Shown: positions 45,380-55,895, numbered from the stretch's first letter. The stretch is DNA of 64,000 nt from Pseudoalteromonas sp. 0303 (GCF_013349995.1 NZ_JABVXF010000004.1:124001-188000); one strand, 5' to 3'. Numbers and translations are program-made. Notes: generated from the sequence alone by a model not told the origin.

Positions 45380-48058
45380 TTACTGAGCATGTGCTGCAGC
45401 ACGGAAAATCGTGTTAGTTAACAGTACATTCATGCCCTCAAGGTAAGCACGGTAGGTTGGTGACTGTGTAAAGCCTATCACCATGCCTTTGCCTTGCGGT
45501 TGATGAACAAGCAATGGCTTATACGCAAGCTGTGCTTTATTTTGCTGCCATAGATAACCACTTGCTAGCACATCATCTTTACCTGTAAACCAGGCTAAGT
45601 TTTTACCTGAGTTCAGTTTTATTGGCGTGTAAATATCATTACCGTAAGCTACCGCAACAAGGTCTTTATCAACCCCAGCGGTTAACCAATGCTCTTGGTC
45701 TACTTCAACATTTGCAAGTACACCAGCTACATAGTCTGGCGATGTATGTGGCTCAATGCTCGCTGCTTTTAAATCATCGCGAGAAGTGAATAACTGCCCT
45801 GCCACTTTACTACTTTTATCATCATTGCTACTTGCTTTATCTTCTCGGTAAGCTTGCTCGCGTTTAACATCTAACAAACCGTAATCAGCATTTGTGGTAA
45901 AGCGGTTAGCATTACCTAGGGCAATCAACACGCCACCCGCTTCAACCCAGCTTTTTAAATTAGCCGCCCCCGATTTACCGAGTGCTTGCTCGTAATTACC
46001 TTCTGGTAAAATAAGCACTTGGTAATCACTTAAATCAGCCCAAGCAAGCATGGGTGTGCGAATAGCGGTTACCGGATAACCAAGCTGTCTTTCGATAACA
46101 AAACGAGTGTTACCGGCGCTTAGCTCACGAGTGGCTGCATCCCATGCAATCGCCACTTTAGGTGCCACCATAGGCACTGTTTTGTTACTACCAAAGCTTG
46201 GGCCTTCAATCACCCAGCTTGAATCAACACCATCAACAATTGCACCAGTTTGCTCGGCAATTTGGCTAATTTTAGTCAGTAAGTCTTTATCGTTTAGACG
46301 TTTTTCGATTACTAAGCTACCCGCTGGGTAGTTAGTTTTATCACCTAATACAAATGCTTGATCAGCACTTTTCAGTTTAATGCCAGCTTGCAGTGCTGCT
46401 GTTAAAAAGCGTGCTGCGGCCGTATCACCCCAAGCAACAATATAAGCCACAGAGGCTTCTGGATTATTCACTTTACCAAGCAATGTGTCGTCGGCCTGAA
46501 CCGCTTTGCTATCTGCGCTAACAGCGCGACCACAACTATCGCTATCAACATTAAACATCATCGGCAGCGACCAACCTGTGACATCGTAAATTTCATCACC
46601 TAGGTTACGAGCACGACGTCTTTCTTGCTCTTTTACAAATGCTTCAGCCATATCTACTTGGTCTGTAAATGTGGTACGCACAAATACCCCGCGTGGCTGT
46701 GCGGTATCAATAAAATAGCTACCCGCTTTATACTTAACGCCACAGGCTTTGAAGTCTTCAGTTGCTTGTTTAACTTTAACACCATGCTCAGCCATTAAGG
46801 TTGCGAGTCTATGAGCGCCTTCACGGTTACTTTGATTAGGTAAGATATAAACACGCTCTTTGCTATCTTTACCCGAATCAATTGCATCAACTTGATATTG
46901 ATAAAAGTCACCTAGTAGTTTTTCACGTTGGTTGGCAGCCCCTTCGGCGGTCGAAATTGATGCCACAAATTGACGCTTTACAGTATTAAAATAGGAGAGT
47001 AGTTCACCGGTATTTTTCTCAAACACGTGGCCACGTGCAGAGCCTACTTCGTAAGTTGATGCTGATGCACCATAAAAAACAGGCCAGCTATCACCGTAGC
47101 CTGGGTAAAAGGCATCAAAGATTTCACGGGTAAAGTAATCAAAGCCAAATTCATCAAAATACTTCGCATGATTTTGCCCAATCGCATCCATGTTGGCGAT
47201 TTGGGTTTTCGTCATATGCGGATTAAATGGCTGAGCAGCCGGTGCAAAGTAGTAAGATTGGTCGCCGCCCATTTCATGAATATCAACCACCACTTGTGGT
47301 TTATATTTATTGATTGAAGCCACTCTGCCTTTACTTTCAGGCTGAGTAAGCGCTAACCAATCACGGTTCATATCAAACAAATAATGATTTGTTCGGCCTC
47401 TTGGCCATGGCTCATTATGCTCTGCACTTAACCTATCTGCACTGTGTTCAAGACCTACGGTCGCATAATAACGAGTAACAAAGCGCTCACGACCATCAGG
47501 ATTTTGTAGTGGGTCGATAAACACCACTGTGTTATCTAAAATTTTGCTGTTAACGGCATCATTCGGGGCTGCTAATAAGTGATATGCAGTAAATAATGCA
47601 GCATCGGTTGAGCTAATTTCATTACCGTGCACGGCATACTGAAGCCACACAGACGTAGGTAAATTTTTAATTAGCGACTTAGCTTCTTTTTCAGAGGTAA
47701 TACGCGGATCAGCCAAAGCTTGGGTGTTATTGGCGAGAGTTTCTAATGAGCGAATATGCTCCGTAGTGCCAACCACCGCATAAACCAGTTCACGACCTTC
47801 CCAGCTGTTTGCGTACTTAAACACTTTAATACGATCAGGCGCTGCTTGCTCTAAAGCGCTTAAATAACGACGCATATCGTTGTAATTGGTGATACGCTCA
47901 CCTACATCGTATCCGAGTACTTGTTTAAATGTTGGTATTTGCTGATTATAAGCCGTGCCCGGCCACATTGCTTCGGTATTCGCTGCACTGGCATTAAAGC
48001 TTGCCGTTATTGCCACAACACTCACTGAAATGGCTTTTATTATTTGTTTGGCGCTCAT
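45380..48058 (-). CDS. Exported M14-family zinc carboxypeptidase
   Basis: The 892-residue protein has a signal peptide (about residues 1-26, ending FNASA) and an M14 domain with LQYAVHGNEISSTDAA (HxxE zinc motif), FIDPLQNPDGRERF, VVVDIHEMGGDQSYYF (third zinc ligand His) and ASTYEVGSARGHVFEK (catalytic Glu region). The large C-terminal part (beyond about residue 400) contains a glutamine-amidotransferase-like fold (DYQVLILPEGNYEQALG, LKSWVEAGGVLIALGNA). Start: ATG 48058, with GGGA upstream; the frame reaches a TTG within that site. It should trim C-terminal residues from peptides in the periplasm. Confidence 0.9.
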   Translation of the reverse strand: MSAKQIIKAISVSVVAITASFNASAANTEAMWPGTAYNQQIPTFKQVLGYDVGERITNYNDMRRYLSALEQAAPDRIKVFKYANSWEGRELVYAVVGTTEHIRSLETLANNTQALADPRITSEKEAKSLIKNLPTSVWLQYAVHGNEISSTDAALFTAYHLLAAPNDAVNSKILDNTVVFIDPLQNPDGRERFVTRYYATVGLEHSADRLSAEHNEPWPRGRTNHYLFDMNRDWLALTQPESKGRVASINKYKPQVVVDIHEMGGDQSYYFAPAAQPFNPHMTKTQIANMDAIGQNHAKYFDEFGFDYFTREIFDAFYPGYGDSWPVFYGASASTYEVGSARGHVFEKNTGELLSYFNTVKRQFVASISTAEGAANQREKLLGDFYQYQVDAIDSGKDSKERVYILPNQSNREGAHRLATLMAEHGVKVKQATEDFKACGVKYKAGSYFIDTAQPRGVFVRTTFTDQVDMAEAFVKEQERRRARNLGDEIYDVTGWSLPMMFNVDSDSCGRAVSADSKAVQADDTLLGKVNNPEASVAYIVAWGDTAAARFLTAALQAGIKLKSADQAFVLGDKTNYPAGSLVIEKRLNDKDLLTKISQIAEQTGAIVDGVDSSWVIEGPSFGSNKTVPMVAPKVAIAWDAATRELSAGNTRFVIERQLGYPVTAIRTPMLAWADLSDYQVLILPEGNYEQALGKSGAANLKSWVEAGGVLIALGNANRFTTNADYGLLDVKREQAYREDKASSNDDKSSKVAGQLFTSRDDLKAASIEPHTSPDYVAGVLANVEVDQEHWLTAGVDKDLVAVAYGNDIYTPIKLNSGKNLAWFTGKDDVLASGYLWQQNKAQLAYKPLLVHQPQGKGMVIGFTQSPTYRAYLEGMNVLLTNTIFRAAAHAQ

Positions 48059-48157
48059 TATTTTTCCCAAGTAAAAGTATCTGCTTTGTACATTACAAAA
48101 GTATTGAAAATAAACAAATTAAAAACGTTAGATTGGCAAAAATTAAAGACATAAAAA

Positions 48158-48179
48158 AACCGCAGCGATTGCTGCGGTT
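48158..48179 (-). terminator. Intrinsic terminator of S46 peptidase gene
   Basis: Stem AACCGCAGC/GCTGCGGTT with loop of four; the minus strand continues with a T run. It lies just beyond the S46 stop. Confidence 0.9.
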
Positions 48180-48197
48180 ATTATTAACATAGCGGAG

Positions 48198-50444
48198 CTA
48201 TTTAACTAGGGTCATTTCATCAAGTAGGTAACCTGCGTTATCAACTTCTTCCATTAACCAAAGCATGTATCGAATATCAACGTGAATAGCACGGGTAATT
48301 TTGGCGTTAAAGTACCAATCTTTGGTGATTGATTCATAAGTCGAGTCAAAATTAAGACCCACCAATTCACCTTTACCATTCATGACTGGTGAACCTGAAT
48401 TACCACCTGTGGTATCAGCGCTACTTAAAAAGTTGACTGGTACTGAGTTAACTTCAAGAGGTTTAGCCGCTTGTGGCTCACAACCAAAGCTAAATAAACT
48501 ACAGCTTACGCCAGGCAAACCTAAGTCACCGCGGTAGTACGCGCCAAACGCTTGCTTTTTGTAAGCTTCAAGTACTTTATCGGTAACAACAAATGGTTTT
48601 TCACCTGTGTGTTTAGCCACTAAACCACGTAGTGATGTAAAAGGTGTTTTATACACAGCATCTGCTGCTGGGTAACCATCAACTTGTGCATAGCTTACGC
48701 GTAGTGTGCCATTTGCATCTGGGTAAACTGGCTTACCTTTAGCATTATTGAAAGCGATCACGGCTTGCATATACTGCGGGCGAATTTCTGCTAAGCGACC
48801 CGCCATTTCTTTTTTATCAGCTTCTTGTGCCATGTTGGTATCGTATAGAGCAACAGCTAACTTTATGAATGGGTCGTTTGATGCTTCAAACTCTGCGACA
48901 GATTTACCAATCCAGTTAACACGTGCTTCTACATCTGTAAGCTCTGTATTAGCATAAAAAGAAGCAATAATCGCATCAAGCTCAGCTTGTGTTGTGGTAT
49001 CTGTAATACCTAAGCCGTCGTTTAATGCCGTAACTTGCGCTGCTTTATCTTGCGCTAAATAGTTACCTAAGTAGCTTAACCATAAGGCTTTATCGACTTC
49101 AGGCGTAAACTGTTTTTGTAAACGCTCTAAACGCGCTTTAAGCATAGGAAGATCGCGCTCTTGATAACCCATTTCGCGCTCTGCATTAGGCTTTTCGCTT
49201 TCTTTAGCTAAGCGGTATAAACGAATTGCCGTACTTAATAAGTCTGCGCGTTTTGCGTAATCAAAGTAAAAATGGCTTTGTTGCTGTGCGTGCGCTTCTA
49301 CTAATAATGACTTTAATGCGTGATATGAATCTGCGTAAGCTTTACGCTCAGCACTTTGTGCAAACCAAGCTAAGTATTCTTGTTCTTGCGCAGCTTTAAT
49401 ACCCGGAATATCCGTTACTTTAAAGCCATCTTGTAAGCCTTCCAGTTTCTTTAAACGGTTGTTAGTACTTTTTACACGAGAGGCATATTTAACTTGTGCT
49501 TGCTCATCGCCTTCGCTCTGCTTGGCAATTACGTCTAGAGTCATGTTGTAAGTATTAAGCAATGTCGGGTAATACCAACTCGCTGAATAATTTACTTCAT
49601 CTGCTAGTTTATAGCGGCTAGTGCGACCAGGGTAACCTGCCACCAGCACGCCATCACCTAAGCTTACGCCGCTCGCATTCACTTTTAAGAACGACTTTGG
49701 CTCATAAGGTACGTTATCTTCGCTGTAATCTGCAGGCTTACCATCTTTACCAACATAACCACGTACAAAAGTAAAATCGGCCGTGTGACGTGGGTATTCA
49801 AAGTTATCGATGTCACCACCAAAGTTACCCAGCGCTTCTGCCGGAGCATACACTAAGCGCACATCTTTGATCATCAGTTGTTTGATCATGAAGTACTCTA
49901 GCCCATGGTGGAAATCACGTACCGTACAACGATAGTTAGGATCTGACTCACACTCGCTGATCAAGGCTTTACGGTTTGCTTGAATCGCTTCATAACGCGC
50001 TTTGCCATGTAGTTCTGCGGGTAAGTTACCCAATACGCGATCAGTGACATCATCCACTTGTTCGGTTACATACAAACGCTCTTGCGGGCCTGCTGGTAAT
50101 TCTTTTGACAAGTCAGCTGCTAAAAAGCCTTTTTCAATTAAGTTATTTTCTGGTGTGCTGTTATTTTGAATCGCGCCATAAGCACAGTGATGATTAGTTA
50201 CCGCTAAGCCTTTTGGTGACACAAATGACGCAGAGCAATAGCCTAAACCAACCACTGCATTGAGTGGATATTGGTTAAGATCTGCCACTTGTGAAGCCGG
50301 TAACTCAATACCAACGCGGTCAAACTCGCTTTGTAATTGTTTTAATTGATGCGGTTGCCACTGCCCTTCATCAGCGTGTGCGCTACCTACAGCGACAACA
50401 CCCATAAGTGCTAATGAAGTAGTAATAATATTTTTTTTAATCAT
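48198..50444 (-). CDS. S46-family dipeptidyl-peptidase, DPP11-like
   Basis: The 748-residue protein has a signal peptide (to about residue 24, SAHA) and the S46 serine-protease triad: His in AVTNHHCAYGAIQ, Asp in the GGDIDNFEYPRHTADF region, and Ser at about residue 683 in TTGGNSGSPVMN. The specificity position following GLNFD is Ser (FDSTYES, about residue 701); from memory, Gly there marks DPP7 and Arg or Ser marks DPP11, which removes dipeptides with Asp/Glu in the second place. It acts in the periplasm. Monocistronic, with its own terminator, next to the M14 enzyme. Confidence 0.92.
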   Translation of the reverse strand: MIKKNIITTSLALMGVVAVGSAHADEGQWQPHQLKQLQSEFDRVGIELPASQVADLNQYPLNAVVGLGYCSASFVSPKGLAVTNHHCAYGAIQNNSTPENNLIEKGFLAADLSKELPAGPQERLYVTEQVDDVTDRVLGNLPAELHGKARYEAIQANRKALISECESDPNYRCTVRDFHHGLEYFMIKQLMIKDVRLVYAPAEALGNFGGDIDNFEYPRHTADFTFVRGYVGKDGKPADYSEDNVPYEPKSFLKVNASGVSLGDGVLVAGYPGRTSRYKLADEVNYSASWYYPTLLNTYNMTLDVIAKQSEGDEQAQVKYASRVKSTNNRLKKLEGLQDGFKVTDIPGIKAAQEQEYLAWFAQSAERKAYADSYHALKSLLVEAHAQQQSHFYFDYAKRADLLSTAIRLYRLAKESEKPNAEREMGYQERDLPMLKARLERLQKQFTPEVDKALWLSYLGNYLAQDKAAQVTALNDGLGITDTTTQAELDAIIASFYANTELTDVEARVNWIGKSVAEFEASNDPFIKLAVALYDTNMAQEADKKEMAGRLAEIRPQYMQAVIAFNNAKGKPVYPDANGTLRVSYAQVDGYPAADAVYKTPFTSLRGLVAKHTGEKPFVVTDKVLEAYKKQAFGAYYRGDLGLPGVSCSLFSFGCEPQAAKPLEVNSVPVNFLSSADTTGGNSGSPVMNGKGELVGLNFDSTYESITKDWYFNAKITRAIHVDIRYMLWLMEEVDNAGYLLDEMTLVK

Positions 50445-50578
50445 GTTAATCCCAGTCAGTGCAAAGCACTATTCCATTGTTGCCTTAAAAAATCGCGCTA
50501 AGACTACCATAACCTTGATTGAGTAAAGGGATATTGCGATTAAATACGATTGGAGAGTAAAAATAGAGGAGTGAAAAA

Positions 50579-50599
50579 GCTCCTACCGTTAGCAGGAGC
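50579..50599 (-). terminator. Intrinsic terminator of YdcH-like gene
   Basis: Stem GCTCCT/AGGAGC, loop of nine, followed by T5 on the minus strand, 18 bases beyond the stop codon. Confidence 0.75.
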
Positions 50600-50616
50600 A
50601 TTATTCGATTCATTTA

Positions 50617-50859
50617 TTAAGCATTGGCTTTTAAAAAGTCATAAAGTTCATCTTTTAGCACGGCGCGTTGATGCTTCTTTTCATGCATGTCCGCATCTTC
50701 TATTGGAGAGTCTTGCAACTCAAGAGAGCGAATTTCTTTATCCATATCATCGTAACGTTGCATGGTTTTCTTGAAGTGAGCATCGTGTTTCGCGAGGCTA
50801 TGGATTAATTCATTAAACTCTGGGAATTCATTCAATAACGAGTGTTTTTCGCCTAGCAT
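50617..50859 (-). CDS. YdcH-family (DUF465) small protein
   Basis: The 80-residue charged, entirely helical protein (FPEFNELIHSLAKHDAHFKK, then EIRSLE and HEKKHQRAVLKDELYDFL) matches the DUF465/YdcH pattern with its conserved H-L/D-F-x-K core and C-terminal LKDEL. Function is not known for the family. The start is ATG 50859 with AAAGGAG seven bases upstream; an in-frame TTG two codons upstream is inside that spacing. Single gene with its own terminator. Confidence 0.85.
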   Translation of the reverse strand: MLGEKHSLLNEFPEFNELIHSLAKHDAHFKKTMQRYDDMDKEIRSLELQDSPIEDADMHEKKHQRAVLKDELYDFLKANA

Positions 50860-51032
50860 GGGCAACTCCTTTAGCTAGAATTTAAGTTCAATTTCACTGT
50901 ACCACTGCAACATACAGAGTCAACGCAGTAACCTTGTCCGAGATCAATAATCACAACGATTCAGAAAATATAGCGTTTAAACTAGAAATGTTCCTAAGCT
51001 TTACTAAACACTCGTTAGAACTGTGAAAAAAT

Positions 51033-51058
51033 AAGCCTGTGGAACTTACCACAGGCTT
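51033..51058 (-). terminator. Intrinsic terminator of chemoreceptor gene
   Basis: Ten-bp stem AAGCCTGTGG/CCACAGGCTT, loop of six, T6 on the minus strand after ATT... immediately beyond the chemoreceptor stop. Confidence 0.9.
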
Positions 51059-51066
51059 GTAGAAGA

Positions 51067-53210
51067 TTAATATTTAAATTGGTTTACTAGCTTTTTGAGT
51101 TGCTCACCTAAATTAGCAAGGCTTTGACTGACTTGCATACTTTCTTCAGAGGCATCCATTGTTTGCTGGGAAATCTGCACTATAGAGTTAATATTTCGAT
51201 TAATATCCTCCATTGTTGCTGTTTGCTGCTCTGCGGCTGTGGCAATTTGTGTATTCATATCATTTATCGTATCCATCGAAGAGAATACAACATCCAGTGA
51301 TTGCCCAGCCTCTTCTGAATTAGCCACTGATGAATCACCAAACTCCTTGCTTTGTGTCATTGCATCAACAGCGCCTCTCGAGCCTTTTTGTAAGCGCTCT
51401 ATCATATTATTGATTTCTGCCGTACTTGTTTGGGTTCGGGCAGCAAGCGAACGCACTTCATCAGCAACCACCGCAAACCCGCGGCCTTGCTCACCGGCTC
51501 GTGCAGCCTCAATGGCTGCGTTTAATGCCAATAAATTTGTCTGTTCAGCAATTCCGCCAATAACATCGAGAACTTTACTGATTTCAACAACATCTGTTGC
51601 TAAAGAGCCAATCACCTCTGATGATTTATCGACTTCATTTGCTAATTGTTGAACAGATTGAATTGATAACTGCACCACATTTTGTGCAGCTTTAGTTTCA
51701 TTACTCGCTTCATCGGTTGACTGAGCAGCATTTGCAGCACTACGCGCAACTTCTTGCGCAGTCACCGTAATTTCGTTCATTGCTGTTGCAACAGAGTCAG
51801 TTTCTGTGCCTTGTTGTACTATTGCCTCTTTTGAACGGATACTGATATCTCGTTGCCTGTCTGTTGAATTGACAATCTCATCAGTCGCGGCCGAAATTTC
51901 TTTTACAAGCATTTGCACCTTATAAACAAACTGGTTAAATGCTCCTGCTAACTGCCCGAGTTCATCTTTCGATGATGCATCAACTCGTTGAGTTAAATCC
52001 CCTTCTCCTTCAGCGATACTCTCCATACTATTTAATAAAGTATCTATTGGCGCTAACACGGTTTTATAGGAAATAAATAACACTAACGCGCCAATCACAA
52101 TAGCGATGGCTGTTAAAGACAGAATACCAAAAAAAGCTTGATTAAGAACTTCTGCCGCTTTTTCATCTGCGTTGTCTGAGAACGCATCAGCCTCTTCGGC
52201 TATTTCTTCAAAATAAGCATCAGCGTTATCAACATCAACCTCCAACTCCTCTGTTAATTGATCTGCAAGCGCTTCTGCTGATAACTGATCTGCAAGCGCT
52301 TCTGCTGATAACTGATCTCTATACGAGTCAAACAAAGCATCTTCATTATTTGCGCCAGTTACCCAATTATTAAATGAAGCAATCAACACTTTTGCATCTT
52401 CTTTATCCTCTTCTGACTCGGCTAAATCTGTAAGCACAACAAAGTATTCATCAGCTTGTTTAGCAAGGGCTTCAAACTCTTTTTGAATATTAGGAAGGTT
52501 AGTTGGGTCTTCCTCAGCTAAATACTCACCCGAGGTATCCTGCATTTCAATAACCAAACGCTGCAACTTTAATGCAGCTTCAACAACGGGGTAATCACTT
52601 TCAAATAAAGAACCAAGTACATCATTAACGGCACTTGCAGAGGCGCCTCTGGCGACAAGCGCATCACCTTCATCTTCGGCTTTTTGCATCTCTTCTTCGT
52701 TTTCAATTGCAAACTCATCAAGCATGGTGATCAGCTCTGCACCTGCACTATCAAACTCATCGAGTAGCTTCCCCGAGATGATTTCTTTTTCAAGTTCAAT
52801 TAATTTTTGTCCAGACATTTGTAGCGCATGAGAAAAAAACTCATCTTGCTCGGTAGATGCTTTTTTTATTAACGCTATTCGCTCAGGTTTGCTGATTAAA
52901 GTGAGTAGTTCTTGCTCGGTGTCATCAAATAGCTTTGCTAGCTCTTTAACCTCAGCAGTTCGCGCTTTTAATTCAGGGATTTCTTCACTTGCTAAGATCT
53001 CGTTAGCGACTTTTGCTGACTCCCACAGATTTGCAATCAAATCATCCGTAGTTTCCATCACTGGCACAACTTCATCACTCAGTTGATTGAGCTGATTTTC
53101 AAGCTGATTAACATAAAAGAGAGATAACGCCCCGAAATCAAAATTAGGGCGCCCATTAAAGTCAGGCCCGCAGTAAGGCGACCTCGAATAGTACCAAGAA
53201 TGGACTGCAT
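51067..53210 (-). CDS. Methyl-accepting chemotaxis protein, frameshifted in the first membrane helix
   Basis: The long intact frame (51067-53067) holds a helical ligand-binding region, a membrane helix ([20 protein letters not shown]), a HAMP domain ([20 protein letters not shown]) and the signalling hairpin ([20 protein letters not shown]). Upstream, ATG 53210 (AGGAG site) opens a different frame encoding [20 protein letters not shown] then ALILIS. At a GGGG run (C4 at 53130-53133 on the plus strand) this must shift by one base to continue as [20 protein letters not shown] into the main frame. One extra G would restore a typical receptor of about 713 residues. A 27-bp tandem duplication (52261-52314) repeats LSAEALADQ. 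Confidence 0.85.
52261..52314 (-). repeat. 27-bp perfect tandem duplication in chemoreceptor gene
   Basis: Two identical 27-base units follow one another (52261-52287, 52288-52314). They encode nine residues twice (LSAEALADQ) in the periplasmic region shortly before the second membrane helix. The frame is kept. Identity at the DNA level suggests a recent event. Confidence 0.9.
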
Positions 53211-53450
53211 CACTCTCTCCTCAAATTAGATTCACTTATCTGTATGTTCTCTATCTAAATTTAATAATAGGATAGAACGAAAATTTCGCAGCTTGGTAAT
53301 CACAAAATATTAACAACATTTAGAAGTTAACTTGAGTTTAGAAATCTGACTGTATTATTCGTTATGAATAAGGTTAGTAGAGCAGATTTTAAGCCGCTGT
53401 TTTGTATGCGCGGAGTGGTTTTTCTTAATTACGTAAAAATATAGAAAGAA
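53211..53450. other. Intergenic region upstream of the chemoreceptor
   Basis: No coding frame is apparent. It is A+T-rich and should hold the chemoreceptor promoter; no convincing -35/-10 pair was identified, and sigma-28-type elements were not recognised. Confidence 0.4.
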
Positions 53451-53476
53451 AAAGCCCCGCATCGTTGCGAGGCTTT
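53451..53476 (-). terminator. Intrinsic terminator of M28 peptidase gene
   Basis: Stem AAAGCCCCGC/GCGAGGCTTT with one mismatch, loop of six, T-rich on the minus strand (CTTTTTCTTTC), about 80 bases after the M28 stop codon. Confidence 0.75.
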
Positions 53477-53555
53477 TTTGTGATTTAGTAAGTCAACCAA
53501 CTCATTAACAGCTTCTATCAAACTAATTTAAAACAAATTTTTCAATATCTTAAGT

Positions 53556-55895
53556 TTAAATTTTCACAGACTGGCCAATAATAACGGCATCATTTATCAC
53601 AAAAGGCTCTGGCATATATATTGATTCCCTTGCTTGAACATCATCTAGTCTATCAAGCAAATCAAATGATGTTTCGAATACCTTTAATGATAACTCTGTA
53701 TTTTTAGGAACAACGAGCTCTACACTTACTTTTTCATGAGAGTGAGTTAATACATACTTAAAGAAAAAGCCTTTTTTAATCTCTTTTACTGCACCTGGTT
53801 CGCTACTGAAAGCTTGGCTATTAAATGCTTGGCCATTAACCGACAACTTACTTATAGGCATTTCATTATTACTGGCAAGTTGAAGAATATTAACCTCTCG
53901 CTGCGGGCTAATTAATAACTCTAATATTCGTGATTTATCGGTAAGTTCATCCTTTATAACTTCAACTTTAGCTGCCTTAATGTCGAGTTTGTCCGCTGCT
54001 TGGTAATAGCGCACCTTTGTTCGCCTGCTTTGTGGATAGATCGATTCATCCCAAGTAGTTGCTGATGGCTCTTTATCGAAAAACTGGTTTGTAAATTCAT
54101 CCAAGGTACGATTGTAGCTGATCATAAAGGCACTATCGGTATCTTGATCATAGACATAATTCACGCTATTTGGCTTTTTTCGTTCCTCTGTATAATCAGA
54201 CTGAGCGACCGATATAACTAAAAAGAGTAAAGATAACATACTAAAAACAATGGCTAGTCTATTCCCTTTAGGGTAGTTGCAAAAAACCGGTACCAGTAAA
54301 ATAAGCGTCATGCTGGTTAGTAGGGTACCTATCACACTCATCTTTAGTCCCAACCCAATAACAAGTAGAGGAATCAAAGGAGCTAAAAGCATAACCGAAG
54401 GTATTACTAATAAAGTTGCTAACATGAGCTGCTTAGGTCGTTCAATCTGACTAAAAATATTTAATCCAAAGCAGGCTAGAGCTAAATAGAGTGGCAGAAT
54501 AAAAAATCCTGCGCCAGGTAGCATAAGAGCAATCATTACATTCACGCATAGCCAAAGCACTATAGGGGCAACGAACAGGTTACTACTCGACAGTTTTTTA
54601 CTAAACAGTTGATAAATGAAAAGTGTTGTAGCGCAGGTGGAAGTGACAAAACAGGCTAAAATCCAATGGCCGTTATAAGTAAAGCCGTGAGGAATATCGG
54701 CATACTGAGGAAAAAGCAACAATAGTAATTGCCAACCAAAATATCCTATAGAACCTGCGAGGGCCAATGATGTGAAAAGAGGCACAAAGCCAAGAGTCAC
54801 TTGCTTAATCGTTAGCGAATTTTGTTTAAATCCGTAATAGCTGAGCAATACAAATAGCACTATTGCAAATAACACCATAGGCGTAACCCATGAATTAGGG
54901 TATATCACCATATTTACGCCAGGGAAGTTGAAATAAACCATGTCTTGTTCAGATTTCAACTGACTAAGATCTGCATACGCAAAGTAGTTAAGTGATGCCA
55001 TCAAGTAGTCAGCTTGATGATTTAGGCTCTCCCTATCGATTCTTTCCCAAGAGTCTTGAACAGTATGATAATCGAAGTGATCATCGATAAACGCAAAGTT
55101 TAAACCATCAATATCCGCTTGTTTTCTAAATACCGTTAAATCAGTCGAGTTGGGTAACAACTTATACAAGGCATACATCAAAGAATTAGCGACGGGTATG
55201 TTAATATCAGCTTCTCTAAACGCTTGGATAAGCCTTTTATTACCGCCATTGGTTTCTATCAGCATATAGCTCGGTCCACCAGACCCTCTGGCTTCAAAAT
55301 TAAGCACCAAGCCGATATCTTTCGCCCAAGGATGAAAATTAACAAAGGCACCAGCCCCCAATAAGCCTTGCTCTTCTGCATCTGTCAAAACGATGATTAT
55401 ATCGTTAGTTGGTTGTTTTCCATTGGCAAGAAAGGTACGAACAGCTTCGAGTATAGTTACCACACCACTCCCTGCGTCACTGGCACCTAAAGATGAGTGA
55501 GTACCAGAGTCATAATGTGATACAAGTGCGAGAGCTTTCCCCTCACTAGTACCCTTAATTTTAGTAATAATATTATTAGTATATGCAGCAACAGTTCTGC
55601 GACCGTGGGTCGATAGGTGCTTGAAAGTTTCAACCTCTAAGCCAAGTGCTTCTAATTCATCCACTAAGTATTTACGCACTTTAGTATGAGCAGGTGCCCC
55701 GACATAATGTGCCTCGGCACTGATAACTTTAAGATGCTTCAATGCATTTTGCTGGGAGAACTCTTTTTCATTGCCACTTTGGTAATTGTCCGCCGAAGGC
55801 AATTGTGCAGAGAACGCCGCAAAAATAGCCAGCACTATCATTAGCACAGAAAACAACCAGGTAAAATTTTTAGAAGAAGTCAGATTACTATTCAT
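53556..55895 (-). CDS. Membrane-bound M28-family aminopeptidase
   Basis: The 779-residue protein has an N-terminal membrane helix (TWLFSVLMIVLAIFAAFSAQ), an M28 domain facing the periplasm (ALVSHYDSGTHSSLGASDAGSG with zinc His and Asp, VLTDAEEQGLLGAGAF with catalytic Glu pair), then about eight membrane helices (residues about 330-570) and a C-terminal periplasmic beta-rich domain. This plan resembles the vacuolar membrane protease type of M28. Base and codon usage look more A+T-rich than in the division genes. It is divergent from a membrane-anchored AraC-type regulator, which may control it. Confidence 0.87.
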   Translation of the reverse strand: MNSNLTSSKNFTWLFSVLMIVLAIFAAFSAQLPSADNYQSGNEKEFSQQNALKHLKVISAEAHYVGAPAHTKVRKYLVDELEALGLEVETFKHLSTHGRRTVAAYTNNIITKIKGTSEGKALALVSHYDSGTHSSLGASDAGSGVVTILEAVRTFLANGKQPTNDIIIVLTDAEEQGLLGAGAFVNFHPWAKDIGLVLNFEARGSGGPSYMLIETNGGNKRLIQAFREADINIPVANSLMYALYKLLPNSTDLTVFRKQADIDGLNFAFIDDHFDYHTVQDSWERIDRESLNHQADYLMASLNYFAYADLSQLKSEQDMVYFNFPGVNMVIYPNSWVTPMVLFAIVLFVLLSYYGFKQNSLTIKQVTLGFVPLFTSLALAGSIGYFGWQLLLLLFPQYADIPHGFTYNGHWILACFVTSTCATTLFIYQLFSKKLSSSNLFVAPIVLWLCVNVMIALMLPGAGFFILPLYLALACFGLNIFSQIERPKQLMLATLLVIPSVMLLAPLIPLLVIGLGLKMSVIGTLLTSMTLILLVPVFCNYPKGNRLAIVFSMLSLLFLVISVAQSDYTEERKKPNSVNYVYDQDTDSAFMISYNRTLDEFTNQFFDKEPSATTWDESIYPQSRRTKVRYYQAADKLDIKAAKVEVIKDELTDKSRILELLISPQREVNILQLASNNEMPISKLSVNGQAFNSQAFSSEPGAVKEIKKGFFFKYVLTHSHEKVSVELVVPKNTELSLKVFETSFDLLDRLDDVQARESIYMPEPFVINDAVIIGQSVKI

